A stretch of 57,224 nt of DNA from an uncultured bacterium (GTDB taxonomy: Bacteria; Verrucomicrobiota; Lentisphaeria; Victivallales; UBA1829), in assembly GCA_900548385.1 (NCBI GenBank), contig URKJ01000033.1, forward strand, positions 1-57,224, given 5' to 3'. The position numbers and the translations under genes were made by a program. Numbering within the stretch: position 1 is the first letter of the stretch; each line of letters opens with the position of its first letter. The notes under the pieces were generated by a model that worked only from the letters and a program-made list of their open reading frames with translations, searched no databases and was not told the DNA's origin. Positions 1-8,523 of this stretch are shown here, piece after piece.

Positions 1-27
1 GGGCTCGGAGATGTGTATAAGAGACAG
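1..27 (+). other. Nextera/Tn5 sequencing adapter remnant
   Basis: Bases 9-27 are exactly the 19-bp Tn5 mosaic end AGATGTGTATAAGAGACAG, and bases 1-8 match the adjoining part of the Illumina Nextera read-2 adapter. This is library-preparation sequence left at the contig end, not genomic DNA. Genomic sequence starts at about base 28. Confidence 0.97.
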
Positions 28-46
28 GTATTATATTAGTATTATA
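28..46 (+). repeat. Tandem GTATTATA direct repeat upstream of the first promoter
   Basis: GTATTATA occurs at 28-35 and again at 39-46, a period of 11 bp or about one helical turn. It ends 36 bp upstream of the -35 box of the promoter at 83-111. It may be a regulator site, but it touches the adapter junction, so it could be incomplete. The region is also very AT-rich, which makes chance repeats likely. Confidence 0.3.
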
Positions 47-82
47 AAGCATTGTTTTCATTGATTTTTTTCAGAAATGCTG

Positions 83-111
83 TTGACATTTTTCCCTGTT
101 TCGATTATAAT
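83..111 (+). promoter_or_regulatory. Sigma-70 promoter of the first regulator-prepilin-GH operon
   Basis: TTGACA (83-88), a 17-bp spacer and TATAAT (106-111) form a perfect consensus housekeeping promoter. It lies inside the longest open frame that could start at 52, so translation must start downstream. This supports the GTG start at 139. Confidence 0.85.
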
Positions 112-138
112 CTTAAAAAGAAACACGGAGTCTGTCAA

Positions 139-1269
139 GTGGTAACAAGTGAAAACATCGTTGAACTGAATAAAAATGAAAAGCTGTTCCGGACGCTTTA
201 CGAGGCGATCCGTTCCCGCGAACTGAAATGCGGAACACGTCTCGCCCCGGAGCAGGAACTCGCACGTCTGCACAACTGCTCCCGTGTCACCGTCCGGAAC
301 AGCCTGAAACAGCTTGAGGAACTGAATCTGATCAAACGGATCCGCGGGCGCGGAACTTACGTTTCCGGCAGTGCGGGACGTTTAACGCAGCGGAGAGTCA
401 TTGCCATCGTCACCCGCGACGTCGTCATGAGTGATTACCGTGACTCCGACGCCTATTTGAACAATCTTATGACGGCGTTGCTCAAAAACAGCCGGGAATA
501 CGATTTTTTCGGAGATGTCATTTTTCTGAACAGCACGGAATCCTTTACCGAAGGTGCGGCGCGGCTGAAACTCAATCTTGATCTTTACGACGGCCTGATC
601 TTTGCGATTCAGCTGACCAAAAACGACATTCTCGCACTGGAAGGGCACAACTGCAATTATGTGGCACTGCAGTCCCCCGAAAACGAAGAAATGGAAATCT
701 CGTCCATCACGATTGATCATGCAAACGGCGGCTATATCGCGACTCAACACCTGATCGACGCCGGTTGCCGGAATATCTGGTTTCTCTGCGGCTCGTTTCA
801 GGACAAAGTCAACAAACTGCGCCTGGCGGGCTGTCTGCAGGCAATGGAGGAGAATGCGTTCCCTCCGTGCGTCCGGAAAAATTTCCGGGAAATCATCCCC
901 TACAAGGAAGAGGAGGCAATCGCCGTTATCGAAGAACTGCTCCGGAAACGGACCCCGTGCGACGGTCTGTTCATCAGCGGTGACTGGGCGACGATCGGAG
1001 CGGTAAAGACGCTCCGTAAACACGGAGTCCGGGTCCCGGAAGACATTGCGGTTGTGATGTACGACGATTTTTCTTTCGTCTCCCGCGTTCTCGAACTCCG
1101 CATGACGGCGGTACGGCAGCCGTTCTGCGATCTGATCACTTATGCCGTGCGCATTCTGTTGAATCGCATGGAGAACCGGCAGCGGTCCACCATGGTTCAA
1201 ATAATTCAACCCCGGCTGATGATCCGGGAATCAACAAAAACAGCACAGGAAAGGGAACATTCAAAATGA
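139..1269 (+). CDS. GntR/LacI hybrid transcriptional regulator (AraR type)
   Basis: A 376-residue regulator with a GntR-type winged helix (about residues 10-80, with the recognition-helix stretch CSRVTVRNSLKQLEELNLI and wing RIRGRGTYV). It is followed by a LacI/PurR-type periplasmic-binding-like sensor domain (about 85-360), which in this family binds a sugar effector. I chose GTG 139 because GGAG (127-130) sits 8 nt upstream and because the consensus promoter at 83-111 excludes the upstream TTG at 52. Its stop overlaps the next start (ATGA, 1266-1269), so it is co-transcribed and translationally coupled with the prepilin-like gene and probably controls the operon, including itself. It could act as repressor or activator; the sequence does not say which. 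Confidence 0.85.
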   Translation: MVTSENIVELNKNEKLFRTLYEAIRSRELKCGTRLAPEQELARLHNCSRVTVRNSLKQLEELNLIKRIRGRGTYVSGSAGRLTQRRVIAIVTRDVVMSDYRDSDAYLNNLMTALLKNSREYDFFGDVIFLNSTESFTEGAARLKLNLDLYDGLIFAIQLTKNDILALEGHNCNYVALQSPENEEMEISSITIDHANGGYIATQHLIDAGCRNIWFLCGSFQDKVNKLRLAGCLQAMEENAFPPCVRKNFREIIPYKEEEAIAVIEELLRKRTPCDGLFISGDWATIGAVKTLRKHGVRVPEDIAVVMYDDFSFVSRVLELRMTAVRQPFCDLITYAVRILLNRMENRQRSTMVQIIQPRLMIRESTKTAQEREHSK

Positions 1270-1904
1270 AAACAAGGCACTTCACCCTCATAGAGCTCCT
1301 CATCACGATTGCGATCATCGCAATTCTTGCCGGTATGCTTCTGCCGGCGCTGTCAAAGACGCGGGACAAGGCAAGAACCATCAGCTGTACCAGCAATATG
1401 AAACAGGTCCATTATGCCCTTACCTCCTATGCGGATGCTCACGACGAATGGTTCCCCCGCTGCCAAGGGGAAGGTACGGATACTCCCGCATGGGTCAAAT
1501 GGCAGGATCTCCTCCTCCCGTACGTCTATTCCGGCGTTCAGGTAACGAGCAACGAAACCTATAAGAAATATCCGATCTTTCTCTGTCCGGCAGAAACGAA
1601 TTCCAAGGTTAAATTCAAAAACTATGCATTGAACGACTTCAACGATATTGATGTTCAGCTGACTCCGCGCGAAATGAAACGCCGCAGAACCGTATTCCGT
1701 CAGCCGAGCAGGCGCTTCATGGTGATGGACGGAGAGGAAGCCTACAAGGTCAATACCGATACGTCGAAATGGGGAAAACGCCATAATGACGGCTTTTTCC
1801 TCAACGTCACCTACGTTGCAGGAAACATTCAGACCAGAAGCTGGTCTTCCATCCCCAAAGCCGCCTGGATGAATGAATTCTGGGGCCAGGCACTGGCACG
1901 CTGA
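1266..1904 (+). CDS. Prepilin-like protein of GH cassette 1
   Basis: A 212-residue type IV prepilin-like protein. It has a short basic leader (MKTRH), then FTLIELLITIAIIAILAG with the conserved Glu5, forming the hydrophobic N-terminal helix (about 6-28) used for membrane insertion and pilus assembly. The globular part has the family Cys pair (SCTSNMKQ near residue 38 and FLCPAE near residue 101). The C-terminal segment RHNDGFFLNVTYVAGN corresponds to the RHxxxxNxLfxDGH motif seen in its paralogues but has lost the DGH. The residue before the predicted cleavage site is His, not Gly. It overlaps the regulator by 4 nt and precedes the hydrolase by 14 nt. It is not a Gsp core pseudopilin (those are at 38336-41375); its role is unknown and I infer a partner of the hydrolase. 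Confidence 0.85.
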   Translation: MKTRHFTLIELLITIAIIAILAGMLLPALSKTRDKARTISCTSNMKQVHYALTSYADAHDEWFPRCQGEGTDTPAWVKWQDLLLPYVYSGVQVTSNETYKKYPIFLCPAETNSKVKFKNYALNDFNDIDVQLTPREMKRRRTVFRQPSRRFMVMDGEEAYKVNTDTSKWGKRHNDGFFLNVTYVAGNIQTRSWSSIPKAAWMNEFWGQALAR

Positions 1905-1918
1905 ACAAAGGGTCGTTT

Positions 1919-4900
1919 ATGAAAAAAAATATTGCACCGCTGTTTCTCCTTTCCGTTCTGACCGCAACGGCGCAGATCCCGGATGCCGATGCGGAAAAAT
2001 ATCCGGCATCGCTCTCGCAGGTCCCGCAGGAACTGCGTTACCCCGTGGGAAAAACGATTACAACCGATAAGGACGGCAATTATGTGGTTGATGGAACGAT
2101 CCGTCATCTGATCGGCGTCCAGACCTGCAAGGTTTACGATGCCAAAGACTGCACGCCGACCCCCGGCTATCCCGACTCTCTGAAATGGATCTATGAAAAA
2201 CTGCTGGATTTCGATACCGCGCAGAGAATCGGTTTTGACTCCATTGCGCCGTATACATCCAACGGCTTTATCCGGAAGTTCGCTCCGCAGCACCGGAAAG
2301 CACAGCTCACCGCTTCCCTGCTGAGCACGATGAAAGAGTGGGCGAACAACGGTCTGCCGCTGTTCGTCGACTTCTCCGCCGTTCCGTGGGACAAGGGGAT
2401 TTTCAACTCCCCGGATCCCGAACTGGCAAAACACCGCTCCCCGGATGCTCTGAACACGTTTCATAAGACCACAATCAACCACTGGGTCCCTTATAACGTT
2501 TATCATCCCGATGCCCGGAAGATTTATCGCGCCTACTGGGAAGAAGGCGTGCGGGAATACAAGGGAAAAAGTCCCGTTCTCGCATACGAGCTTTTCAACG
2601 AACCCGGATATGACGATCCCGGTCCCTACAACCGTCGCCTGTTCGCTGACTGGCTCCGCAAAACTTACCGGACCCCTGAAGAAATGAACCGCATCTGGAA
2701 ATCCGCGTATCCCTCCTTTGAAGCAGCAGCCGCATTCAAGCTGAAAACAGAAAATCCCGGTCTTGCCGTCGACTGGGGAAAATTCATGGAAAACGGCTTT
2801 GCCGATCTCTGCCGTTACGGTGCCGGAGTTATCCGCAAACAGGTCCCCGGCGCACACGTCAGCGTCCAACCGCTCGGCTCCGGACTCTACCGCCGCATGA
2901 CACGCTCCAACATCAACCCTTATGAGATCAACCGCCACATGGACGCCATCGCTCTGCCGACGGGCGGCGGAATCCCCCAGGGGCTTCCCGACACGGAAAC
3001 TCCGCGCACGGTCGACGCCCCCGCAAGCTCTCCGGAAGTCGGGGAAGGTTTTCTGATGCGTCACTACTTCCGGGCAATCGGCGAAGGGAAACCGATCCTC
3101 AACGGTGAATTATATGTCGGCAAGACTGCCAACAGCATCCGGCGTTCGCTCTGGCTCGACCTGCTGCGCGGTTCCAATGCCAGCTATGTGTTTGAATGGA
3201 CGAAACGCGCGTGGGACTGGCGTCCGCGGAACGAAGAGGGCGGGAAAAAATGCGCGGAACGGGAACCGTACCAGGTGCTGAATCCCTACAACAGGGTACC
3301 GCTCTATGAGATCATGCGCACCAAACAGGAAATCTTCCGTTTCCGGAATTACTTCATGCCGAGAGAACGCGGAGTCCGCCGCAAACTCGCCATTCTGGTT
3401 TCCTATCCGACCGAACGGCGGACGGAAGCCGTGCCCAACACCGCCGCAAACGAAATCGTTTCCTATGTCAGCGGCCTGGAATTCTCCCATGTTCCGCTTG
3501 ATGCAATCCTCGAAGAGCAGTTGGACGGGACACGGGAAAAACGCTATTCCGCAATCTTCGCCGTCGGTGTACGGAACATCTATCCCCGGACTGCACGCCG
3601 CCTGATGGATTATGTCCGTCAGGGTGGAAACCTGATTCTTGCGCGGGAATTCATGAACGAAGACGAATACGGTCACCCGGTCAACTGGAACAAACTCCTT
3701 GACTTCAAGGTTGCGGAAGACCGTAACGCCGCCGTCGGGACGATCGTCTCCAAACTCGGCAATCCGGAACTTCTGCCCGGCACAATCAAAGGACGCAACA
3801 CCCGCAGGATCACCGCCGCTCCCGGCTGGGACGTTCTTGCGGAATCCGCGGGAACTCCGGTCCTGCTGAGCAGACAATACGGCAAAGGCACCTTTACCGT
3901 CGTCACCCCGGAAATGCAGGATTTTCAGAGTGCAGCTCTTCTCCTCCCTCTGCTCAAAAAGTTCGGCATTGAACCGGCGGCAAAGATCCGCCGCGCAGAG
4001 GCGGGCGATCTCGCTTCCAATATCGAACTCCATACGGCGAAGCGGAACGGAAACACGCTGTATTTCCTGATGAACCACGGCGCCATGCCGAAACTGATCC
4101 GCTTCTCCGTTCCGGAAAAGACCCGGCTCTTTGACCTGCGGAGCAACAGACAGCTCAAAATGGAAAACGGGGAAGCGGAGATTCATCTTTCCGGAGAAAA
4201 CTATGCGATCCTCGGTACCGGCAGCCGTTCCGCCCTCGAAAAAGAGTTCGGCGCATTCACACAGGAACCGGCAGGCGCCGCGCAGAATGAATACCGCAAA
4301 GAGCTAGCCGATTACCGCCGCCGGGAAAAAGAAGCGGCAAAGGGCAAATTCCGCTTCACTCCGGATCCCGCGCAGCTGCGCACAATCGACATCCGCAGAT
4401 TCTGCAACCGCGGATTCGTCGATTCCGTTGCAGATGACGGGAAAGGCGGATGGACCGATCAGGGACATCAGAACTCGCTGACCGGTGTTCCGTGGGGCGT
4501 CACCACGCTGCTCGGCGTCCCGTGCGACCTGATCCGGTTCGATATGAACAACGACCGCACCTGCATCGTTCTCGCTTCGAAATCCCAGAAAGACGCACTG
4601 CCCGCAACGGTGAAAGGAATCCCCGTCGGCGGCAAAACCGCGAAACTGTATTTCTTCCACACCGCCGCATGGATCAAAGGCAAAAAAGCGCTCACCTACC
4701 GCATGAACTATGCTTCCGGACGCACCGTCGACGCGGATGCAATCTGCGATGTGAACATCGGCAACTGGTGGGTCGGCGGCGGAGCATCGAAGTATATCGC
4801 GTTCCGCAACCGCGAAAACCGCGGATTCTACTGCATGGAATGGGTCAATCCGTACCCGGAAGACGATATTATCTCCATCGACCTCATCTCCCCGAATACC

Positions 4901-5446
4901 GAAATCGTCCCCATCGTGATCGGTATCTCGGCGGAAAATTATGTCCGCCGCCAGACCGTGAAATGGGACAAACTCCGGTCGACCGGATGGGGAAAAACGG
5001 TCGTCCGCAATCACAACGCGACTACGGAAGCCCGGATCACGGAAAACACCGACGACTGGGCAGGCATCGAAATCCGCAATGCAGACCCGAAAACCATACG
5101 TTTCACCCCGGAACAATGGAAAAAGGGACGTCTCCTGTTCGAGGTCAACGGCGGACGCGACCGCTTCAACAATCCCAGAGGCGGACAAACCGTCAAAGTC
5201 TCCCTCCGCTCCGTTGTCAACTCCAGGTACAATTCCACCGGAACGGTTCCGCTGGCGCCTTATCTGCAGCAGGGCAGAATCGACAACAATCCGGAGAGTT
5301 TCCAGACAGCGGAAATCCCGCTTGTCCGGTTCGGCAAACCGGAAAATCTCCGGAACGTGATCTCCGGCATCGGGTTTCAGTTCTGCGGAACCGGAAAACA
5401 CTCCGGACTCGTCCTCCGCAACTTCCGGTTCATCTTTCCCGAATGA
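1919..5446 (+). CDS. Secreted GH-A clan glycoside hydrolase (GH42/GH5-like), 1175 aa
   Basis: A signal peptide (MKKNIAPLFLLSVLTATAQ) is followed by a TIM-barrel hydrolase domain (about 30-480). YELFNEPG carries the probable acid/base E228 and PILNGELYVG the probable nucleophile E397. The stretch after FNEP resembles GH42 beta-galactosidases (RRLFADWLRKTY). A class-I amidotransferase-like domain follows (about 490-720, as in GH42). Then comes a beta-sandwich with GGWTDQG and NWW motifs (about 828-1006), shared with the hydrolase at 47585, and a C-terminal jelly-roll domain (about 1010-1175), probably carbohydrate-binding. It would act outside the cytoplasm on a beta-linked glycan. It is the third gene of the operon. 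The substrate cannot be named from sequence alone. Confidence 0.8.
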   Translation: MKKNIAPLFLLSVLTATAQIPDADAEKYPASLSQVPQELRYPVGKTITTDKDGNYVVDGTIRHLIGVQTCKVYDAKDCTPTPGYPDSLKWIYEKLLDFDTAQRIGFDSIAPYTSNGFIRKFAPQHRKAQLTASLLSTMKEWANNGLPLFVDFSAVPWDKGIFNSPDPELAKHRSPDALNTFHKTTINHWVPYNVYHPDARKIYRAYWEEGVREYKGKSPVLAYELFNEPGYDDPGPYNRRLFADWLRKTYRTPEEMNRIWKSAYPSFEAAAAFKLKTENPGLAVDWGKFMENGFADLCRYGAGVIRKQVPGAHVSVQPLGSGLYRRMTRSNINPYEINRHMDAIALPTGGGIPQGLPDTETPRTVDAPASSPEVGEGFLMRHYFRAIGEGKPILNGELYVGKTANSIRRSLWLDLLRGSNASYVFEWTKRAWDWRPRNEEGGKKCAEREPYQVLNPYNRVPLYEIMRTKQEIFRFRNYFMPRERGVRRKLAILVSYPTERRTEAVPNTAANEIVSYVSGLEFSHVPLDAILEEQLDGTREKRYSAIFAVGVRNIYPRTARRLMDYVRQGGNLILAREFMNEDEYGHPVNWNKLLDFKVAEDRNAAVGTIVSKLGNPELLPGTIKGRNTRRITAAPGWDVLAESAGTPVLLSRQYGKGTFTVVTPEMQDFQSAALLLPLLKKFGIEPAAKIRRAEAGDLASNIELHTAKRNGNTLYFLMNHGAMPKLIRFSVPEKTRLFDLRSNRQLKMENGEAEIHLSGENYAILGTGSRSALEKEFGAFTQEPAGAAQNEYRKELADYRRREKEAAKGKFRFTPDPAQLRTIDIRRFCNRGFVDSVADDGKGGWTDQGHQNSLTGVPWGVTTLLGVPCDLIRFDMNNDRTCIVLASKSQKDALPATVKGIPVGGKTAKLYFFHTAAWIKGKKALTYRMNYASGRTVDADAICDVNIGNWWVGGGASKYIAFRNRENRGFYCMEWVNPYPEDDIISIDLISPNTEIVPIVIGISAENYVRRQTVKWDKLRSTGWGKTVVRNHNATTEARITENTDDWAGIEIRNADPKTIRFTPEQWKKGRLLFEVNGGRDRFNNPRGGQTVKVSLRSVVNSRYNSTGTVPLAPYLQQGRIDNNPESFQTAEIPLVRFGKPENLRNVISGIGFQFCGTGKHSGLVLRNFRFIFPE

Positions 5447-5480
5447 CAGGGGACCTGATATACAAAACGGTAGGGAACCA

Positions 5481-5502
5481 TCTCTGATTCAGGGATCAGA
5501 GA
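5481..5502. terminator. Hairpin between convergent genes
   Basis: TCTCTGAT (5481-5488) pairs with ATCAGAGA (5495-5502) across a 6-nt loop, between the convergent hydrolase (plus) and manC (minus). The trailing T-run is short (AAATTTTCC), and the right arm overlaps the manC stop region, so termination efficiency is uncertain. Confidence 0.5.
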
Positions 5503-6587
5503 AATTTTCCGAACGCCTCGCTGCCGGACGCTTCCGACAGCAGGCGTTTCAATTTTGCCACGCTTGCAGAGGGCGAGACCAGAAGCGCATCTTTCGTTTT
5601 CACCACAACCATGTTGTCAAGGTCAATCCCCGCAATCATCTGATCCGGCGTATCGGTGAAAACAATACAATTCCGGCAGTCAAGGAGCAGCGCGGAACCG
5701 TTGCCGACATTGCCGTCCGCATCCGCGGGAAAATGATTGCGGAGCGATGCCCAGTTGCCGACGTCGTCCCAGGCAAACGACGCTTCCCGGAGCAGAATGG
5801 CGGAAGCATGTTCCATAATCGCATAGTCGATTGAAATTTTCGGGACTGCGCGGAATTCTCGTTCCAGAACCGCCGGAAACTGTTCCGTTCCCCATGCATC
5901 CGTCACGGCGGCGGAAAGCGCAAGCAATTCCGGGGCATGTTCTTTCAGCTCCCGGCAGAGCGTCCGCAGGGGAAACAGAAAAATGCCGCTGTTCCACTTG
6001 TAATTTCCCTGTGCCAGCAGCTGTTTCGCAACACCGGAATCCGGTTTTTCCAGAAAGCGGGTCACATGGAACATCCGCCCGGCGCCTTCCGCTTCCGCTC
6101 CGCATTCGATATAACCGTAACTGGTGCAGGGATAAGTCGGCGCAATTCCAATCGTGGCCAAAGCATCGTACTGCCGCGCGGCACGGGAACACGCTTCCAG
6201 ATCGGCGATCATCGCGGCGCGGTTGGTAATCGCATGATCGGACGGCAGAAAGACGATCTGCGGATCAGACGTTTCCGCCAGGGCCTTCACGATCCCGGCG
6301 GCAAGAGCCACGCATGGCGCCGTATCTCTGGCACAGGGTTCACCGATCACGTTATCCGGCGGGATTTCCGGACAAAGCGCATGAATCTTCTCCACATAAT
6401 TCCGGTTTGTAACGATCAAAATTTTTTCCGGCGGAACAAATCCCTGCAGCCGCAGCAGAGTCTGTTCGATCAGCGTTTCCCGTCCGAGAAGGTTCAGGAA
6501 CTGCTTGGGATGCCCTTTCCGGCTCAACGGCCAGAAACGTTCCCCGCTTCCCCCTGCCATAATCACACAAAACAATTCCGCTGCCAT
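5496..6587 (-). CDS. manC: Mannose-1-phosphate guanylyltransferase
   Basis: A 363-residue single-domain GDP-mannose pyrophosphorylase. It converts mannose-1-phosphate and GTP to GDP-mannose, the donor for mannosylated glycans and precursor of GDP-fucose. The nucleotidyltransferase signature VIMAGGSGERFWPLSRKGHP begins at residue 8, PKQFL follows, and FLEKPDSG contains the sugar-phosphate-binding EKP motif. It lacks the C-terminal phosphomannose isomerase domain of bifunctional ManC/AlgA. The open frame extends further upstream to 6692, but ATG 6587 gives the normal family N-terminus right before the signature. It lies 76 nt downstream of the AraC-type regulator on the same strand and may share its transcript. 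Confidence 0.9.
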   Translation of the reverse strand: MAAELFCVIMAGGSGERFWPLSRKGHPKQFLNLLGRETLIEQTLLRLQGFVPPEKILIVTNRNYVEKIHALCPEIPPDNVIGEPCARDTAPCVALAAGIVKALAETSDPQIVFLPSDHAITNRAAMIADLEACSRAARQYDALATIGIAPTYPCTSYGYIECGAEAEGAGRMFHVTRFLEKPDSGVAKQLLAQGNYKWNSGIFLFPLRTLCRELKEHAPELLALSAAVTDAWGTEQFPAVLEREFRAVPKISIDYAIMEHASAILLREASFAWDDVGNWASLRNHFPADADGNVGNGSALLLDCRNCIVFTDTPDQMIAGIDLDNMVVVKTKDALLVSPSASVAKLKRLLSEASGSEAFGKFL

Positions 6588-6663
6588 ATCCGCTCTCTGC
6601 CGTTTACATCGTTTACTTTCGTCTGAGAACAATCTACCCCCCTGTACCGGGAAAATCAAGCCG

Positions 6664-7524
6664 TTAAACGGAAATTTTACCGTTTCCGGCATTCTTTGCC
6701 GCCGGACCCGCTTTCCGCCGGTACTCCAGCGGCGGGCAGCCGACGGTTTTCCGGACCAGTCTGCAGAAATAGCTTATGTTCATGAAACCGGAATGCTCCG
6801 CCACCTCTTTTACCGGCATACCCGTTTCCCGCAGCAGCGACAGCGCATGGAGGAGACGGAGATTGTCAAGATAAGCTCCCGGAGTGATCTCCATTTCCGC
6901 ACGGAACAGAGCCGTCAGCGTCGTCCGGTGCACTCCGAGTTTCCTCGCCAGCAGTTCAACCGTTACGCCGGGATCGCGCATGGATTCCCGCGCAAGACGG
7001 AGAAACCGTTTCACAAGCCCCTCCTCCGGCGGAAAGGCGTCATCCGTTCCGCCGGCAAGCGCAAGGATCTCCGCCGCAACCGACAAAGCGTGGCGCTGTG
7101 CATAAGGCGTATGTTTCCGCACGAGCATTTCCAGTTCCAGGAACAGACTGACCGGGCACTCCCCCGAATACATGCTCTCCTGCGAATACCCGTAAGCCCC
7201 GATGAACGCCTCGGCAGCGGGACCGTCGAACGTGAACCAATAGTAGCGCCACTCGTTCTCCGGATCGCAGGAACGGTGATGATGGTCCTCATACGGAAGA
7301 TGGTAAAATGTCTCCCCCGGATTCAGCACCACCGTGCGGTCCGGCAGCAGAATCTCCCCTCTCCCCTGTACGCACCAGAAAAGCTGGACAAACGGCTTTT
7401 CCTCTTTCGGCTCGAACTCGGACCAGCCGTATTCCGCCTCGTTATATCCCGAAGAGCGGATATGGACCGGCATCGGAAAATCCGGCAGTATCCGCGGTTC
7501 GGGACGGCTTACGATTTTGCGCAT
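6664..7524 (-). CDS. AraC-family transcriptional regulator
   Basis: A 286-residue AraC/XylS-type regulator. The N-terminal cupin-like effector domain (about 10-160) contains the typical GRGEILLPDRTVVLNPGETF stretch. The C-terminal double helix-turn-helix DNA-binding domain (about 185-275) includes LARKLGVHRTTLTALFRAEM and VAEHSGFMNISYFCRLVRKT. Such proteins usually activate sugar-utilisation genes. It is divergent from the deaminase-amidohydrolase-dehydrogenase operon, and the two promoters overlap completely (7573-7613), so it is the likely controller of that operon and of itself. The manC gene follows on the same strand. Confidence 0.9.
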   Translation of the reverse strand: MRKIVSRPEPRILPDFPMPVHIRSSGYNEAEYGWSEFEPKEEKPFVQLFWCVQGRGEILLPDRTVVLNPGETFYHLPYEDHHHRSCDPENEWRYYWFTFDGPAAEAFIGAYGYSQESMYSGECPVSLFLELEMLVRKHTPYAQRHALSVAAEILALAGGTDDAFPPEEGLVKRFLRLARESMRDPGVTVELLARKLGVHRTTLTALFRAEMEITPGAYLDNLRLLHALSLLRETGMPVKEVAEHSGFMNISYFCRLVRKTVGCPPLEYRRKAGPAAKNAGNGKISV

Positions 7525-7572
7525 GGGATCTTCACTTTCATCAAAATTACCACTGATTCATCATTTTTATTA

Positions 7573-7601
7573 TTGCTTTTCGGAAATATACCGCTTATAT
7601 T
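7573..7601 (+). promoter_or_regulatory. Promoter of the deaminase-like operon
   Basis: TTGCTT (7573-7578), a 17-bp spacer and TATATT (7596-7601) lie about 57 nt upstream of the start at 7658. The site lies on top of the divergent promoter of the AraC gene (7585-7613). Confidence 0.65.
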
Positions 7602-7613
7602 GATAAAAAGCAA
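7585..7613 (-). promoter_or_regulatory. Promoter of the AraC-type regulator, overlapping its divergent neighbour
   Basis: Read on the minus strand, TTGCTT (7613-7608), 17 bp and TATATT (7590-7585) use the same hexamers and spacer as the plus-strand promoter at 7573-7601. The two -10 boxes lie within each other's spacers, so RNA polymerase cannot occupy both at once. Confidence 0.6.
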
Positions 7614-7657
7614 GTAGCTGTCATTCCGTCAACTCAACAAAAAAAGGAACAGTCGTT

Positions 7658-8512
7658 ATGAACAGAAAAGAAGAAGTCCGCCACCTGCTGTCGCTCTCCA
7701 TCGAAGAACTGACGGCGGAATCCAAAGGTCAGCTGAAAATCACGGAAACGCTGGATGAACTCTACGAATTTCTCGCGGAAGAAATGGTAGCCGAATTCCG
7801 CAAAGCCGCCGCGGGAGACCGAGTCGTCAATTTCATCATGCCGGTCGGTCCCACACAGCCGTACCGCATCATGGCGGAAAAGATCAACAAAGAAAGCGTT
7901 TCCCTGAAAAACGTCCGTTTCTTCTTCATGGATGAGTACGTTGACGATGAACGGGACGAGCTGATTCCCATCACGCACCCGCTGAGTTTCCGCGGTCAGA
8001 TCGGTCCCCTGTTCTTCAACCGCGTCCGTCCCGAACTTCTGATGCCGGAAGAGCAGATCATCTTCCCGCAGCCGCAAATCCTGAAAGACCTGCCGAAAAT
8101 GATTGAAGACCTCGGCGGAATCGAAGTCTGCTTCGGCGGAATCGGCATTCACGGACACGTTGCGTTCAACGAACCCGCACCGGGTGTGGCGGAATCCGAT
8201 CCGCGCATTCTGGAAATCAACGAATTCACCCGCACCATTGACGCAACCCGTCACAAAGGCGTCGGCGGCAATCTCGAAAACTTCCCGAAACGCGCAATCA
8301 CTCTCGGCATGAGGCAATGCCTCGGCGCACGGCGCATGCTTCTCATGACCCGCAACGAATCCACGGAATTTTTCTGGGCGAACACGATCATCCGCATCTC
8401 CGCCGCCGGACAGCCGGGCGATGATTATCCGGTCACCTACTGCCGCCGTCATCCGAACTGCACGATCGCGACCGACCGCGCAACCGCAACGGCTCCAAAG
8501 TTCAACATCTGA
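7658..8512 (+). CDS. Glucosamine-6-phosphate deaminase/isomerase-like protein with altered active site
   Basis: A 284-residue member of the NagB/6-phosphogluconolactonase fold. NagB converts glucosamine-6-phosphate to fructose-6-phosphate and ammonia. FMDEYV (Asp92, matching E. coli Asp72) and HVAFNEP (His167, Glu172, matching His143, Glu148) are kept. However, the residue matching Asp141 is His165 (GIGIHGH instead of GxGxDGH). Asp141 takes part in ring opening, so the activity may be altered or directed to another sugar phosphate. The start ATG 7658 has AAGGA 9 nt upstream. It is first in a three-gene operon with an amidohydrolase and a MocA dehydrogenase. Confidence 0.8.
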   Translation: MNRKEEVRHLLSLSIEELTAESKGQLKITETLDELYEFLAEEMVAEFRKAAAGDRVVNFIMPVGPTQPYRIMAEKINKESVSLKNVRFFFMDEYVDDERDELIPITHPLSFRGQIGPLFFNRVRPELLMPEEQIIFPQPQILKDLPKMIEDLGGIEVCFGGIGIHGHVAFNEPAPGVAESDPRILEINEFTRTIDATRHKGVGGNLENFPKRAITLGMRQCLGARRMLLMTRNESTEFFWANTIIRISAAGQPGDDYPVTYCRRHPNCTIATDRATATAPKFNI

Positions 8513-8523
8513 CGGGCGACGCC

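Noticed and set aside
1..27. Tn5 mosaic end as sign of a natural transposon
   Set aside because: The adjoining bases match the Nextera adapter, so it is a library artefact and not a mobile element.
52..138. Upstream TTG start at 52 for the first regulator
   Set aside because: A perfect promoter at 83-111 lies inside that extension, and GTG 139 has a well-placed ribosome site.
1829..5401. Long minus-strand frames opposite the first hydrolase
   Set aside because: They are antisense to a gene with clear signal peptide and catalytic motifs; the peptides are Arg/Gly/Val-rich without family features.
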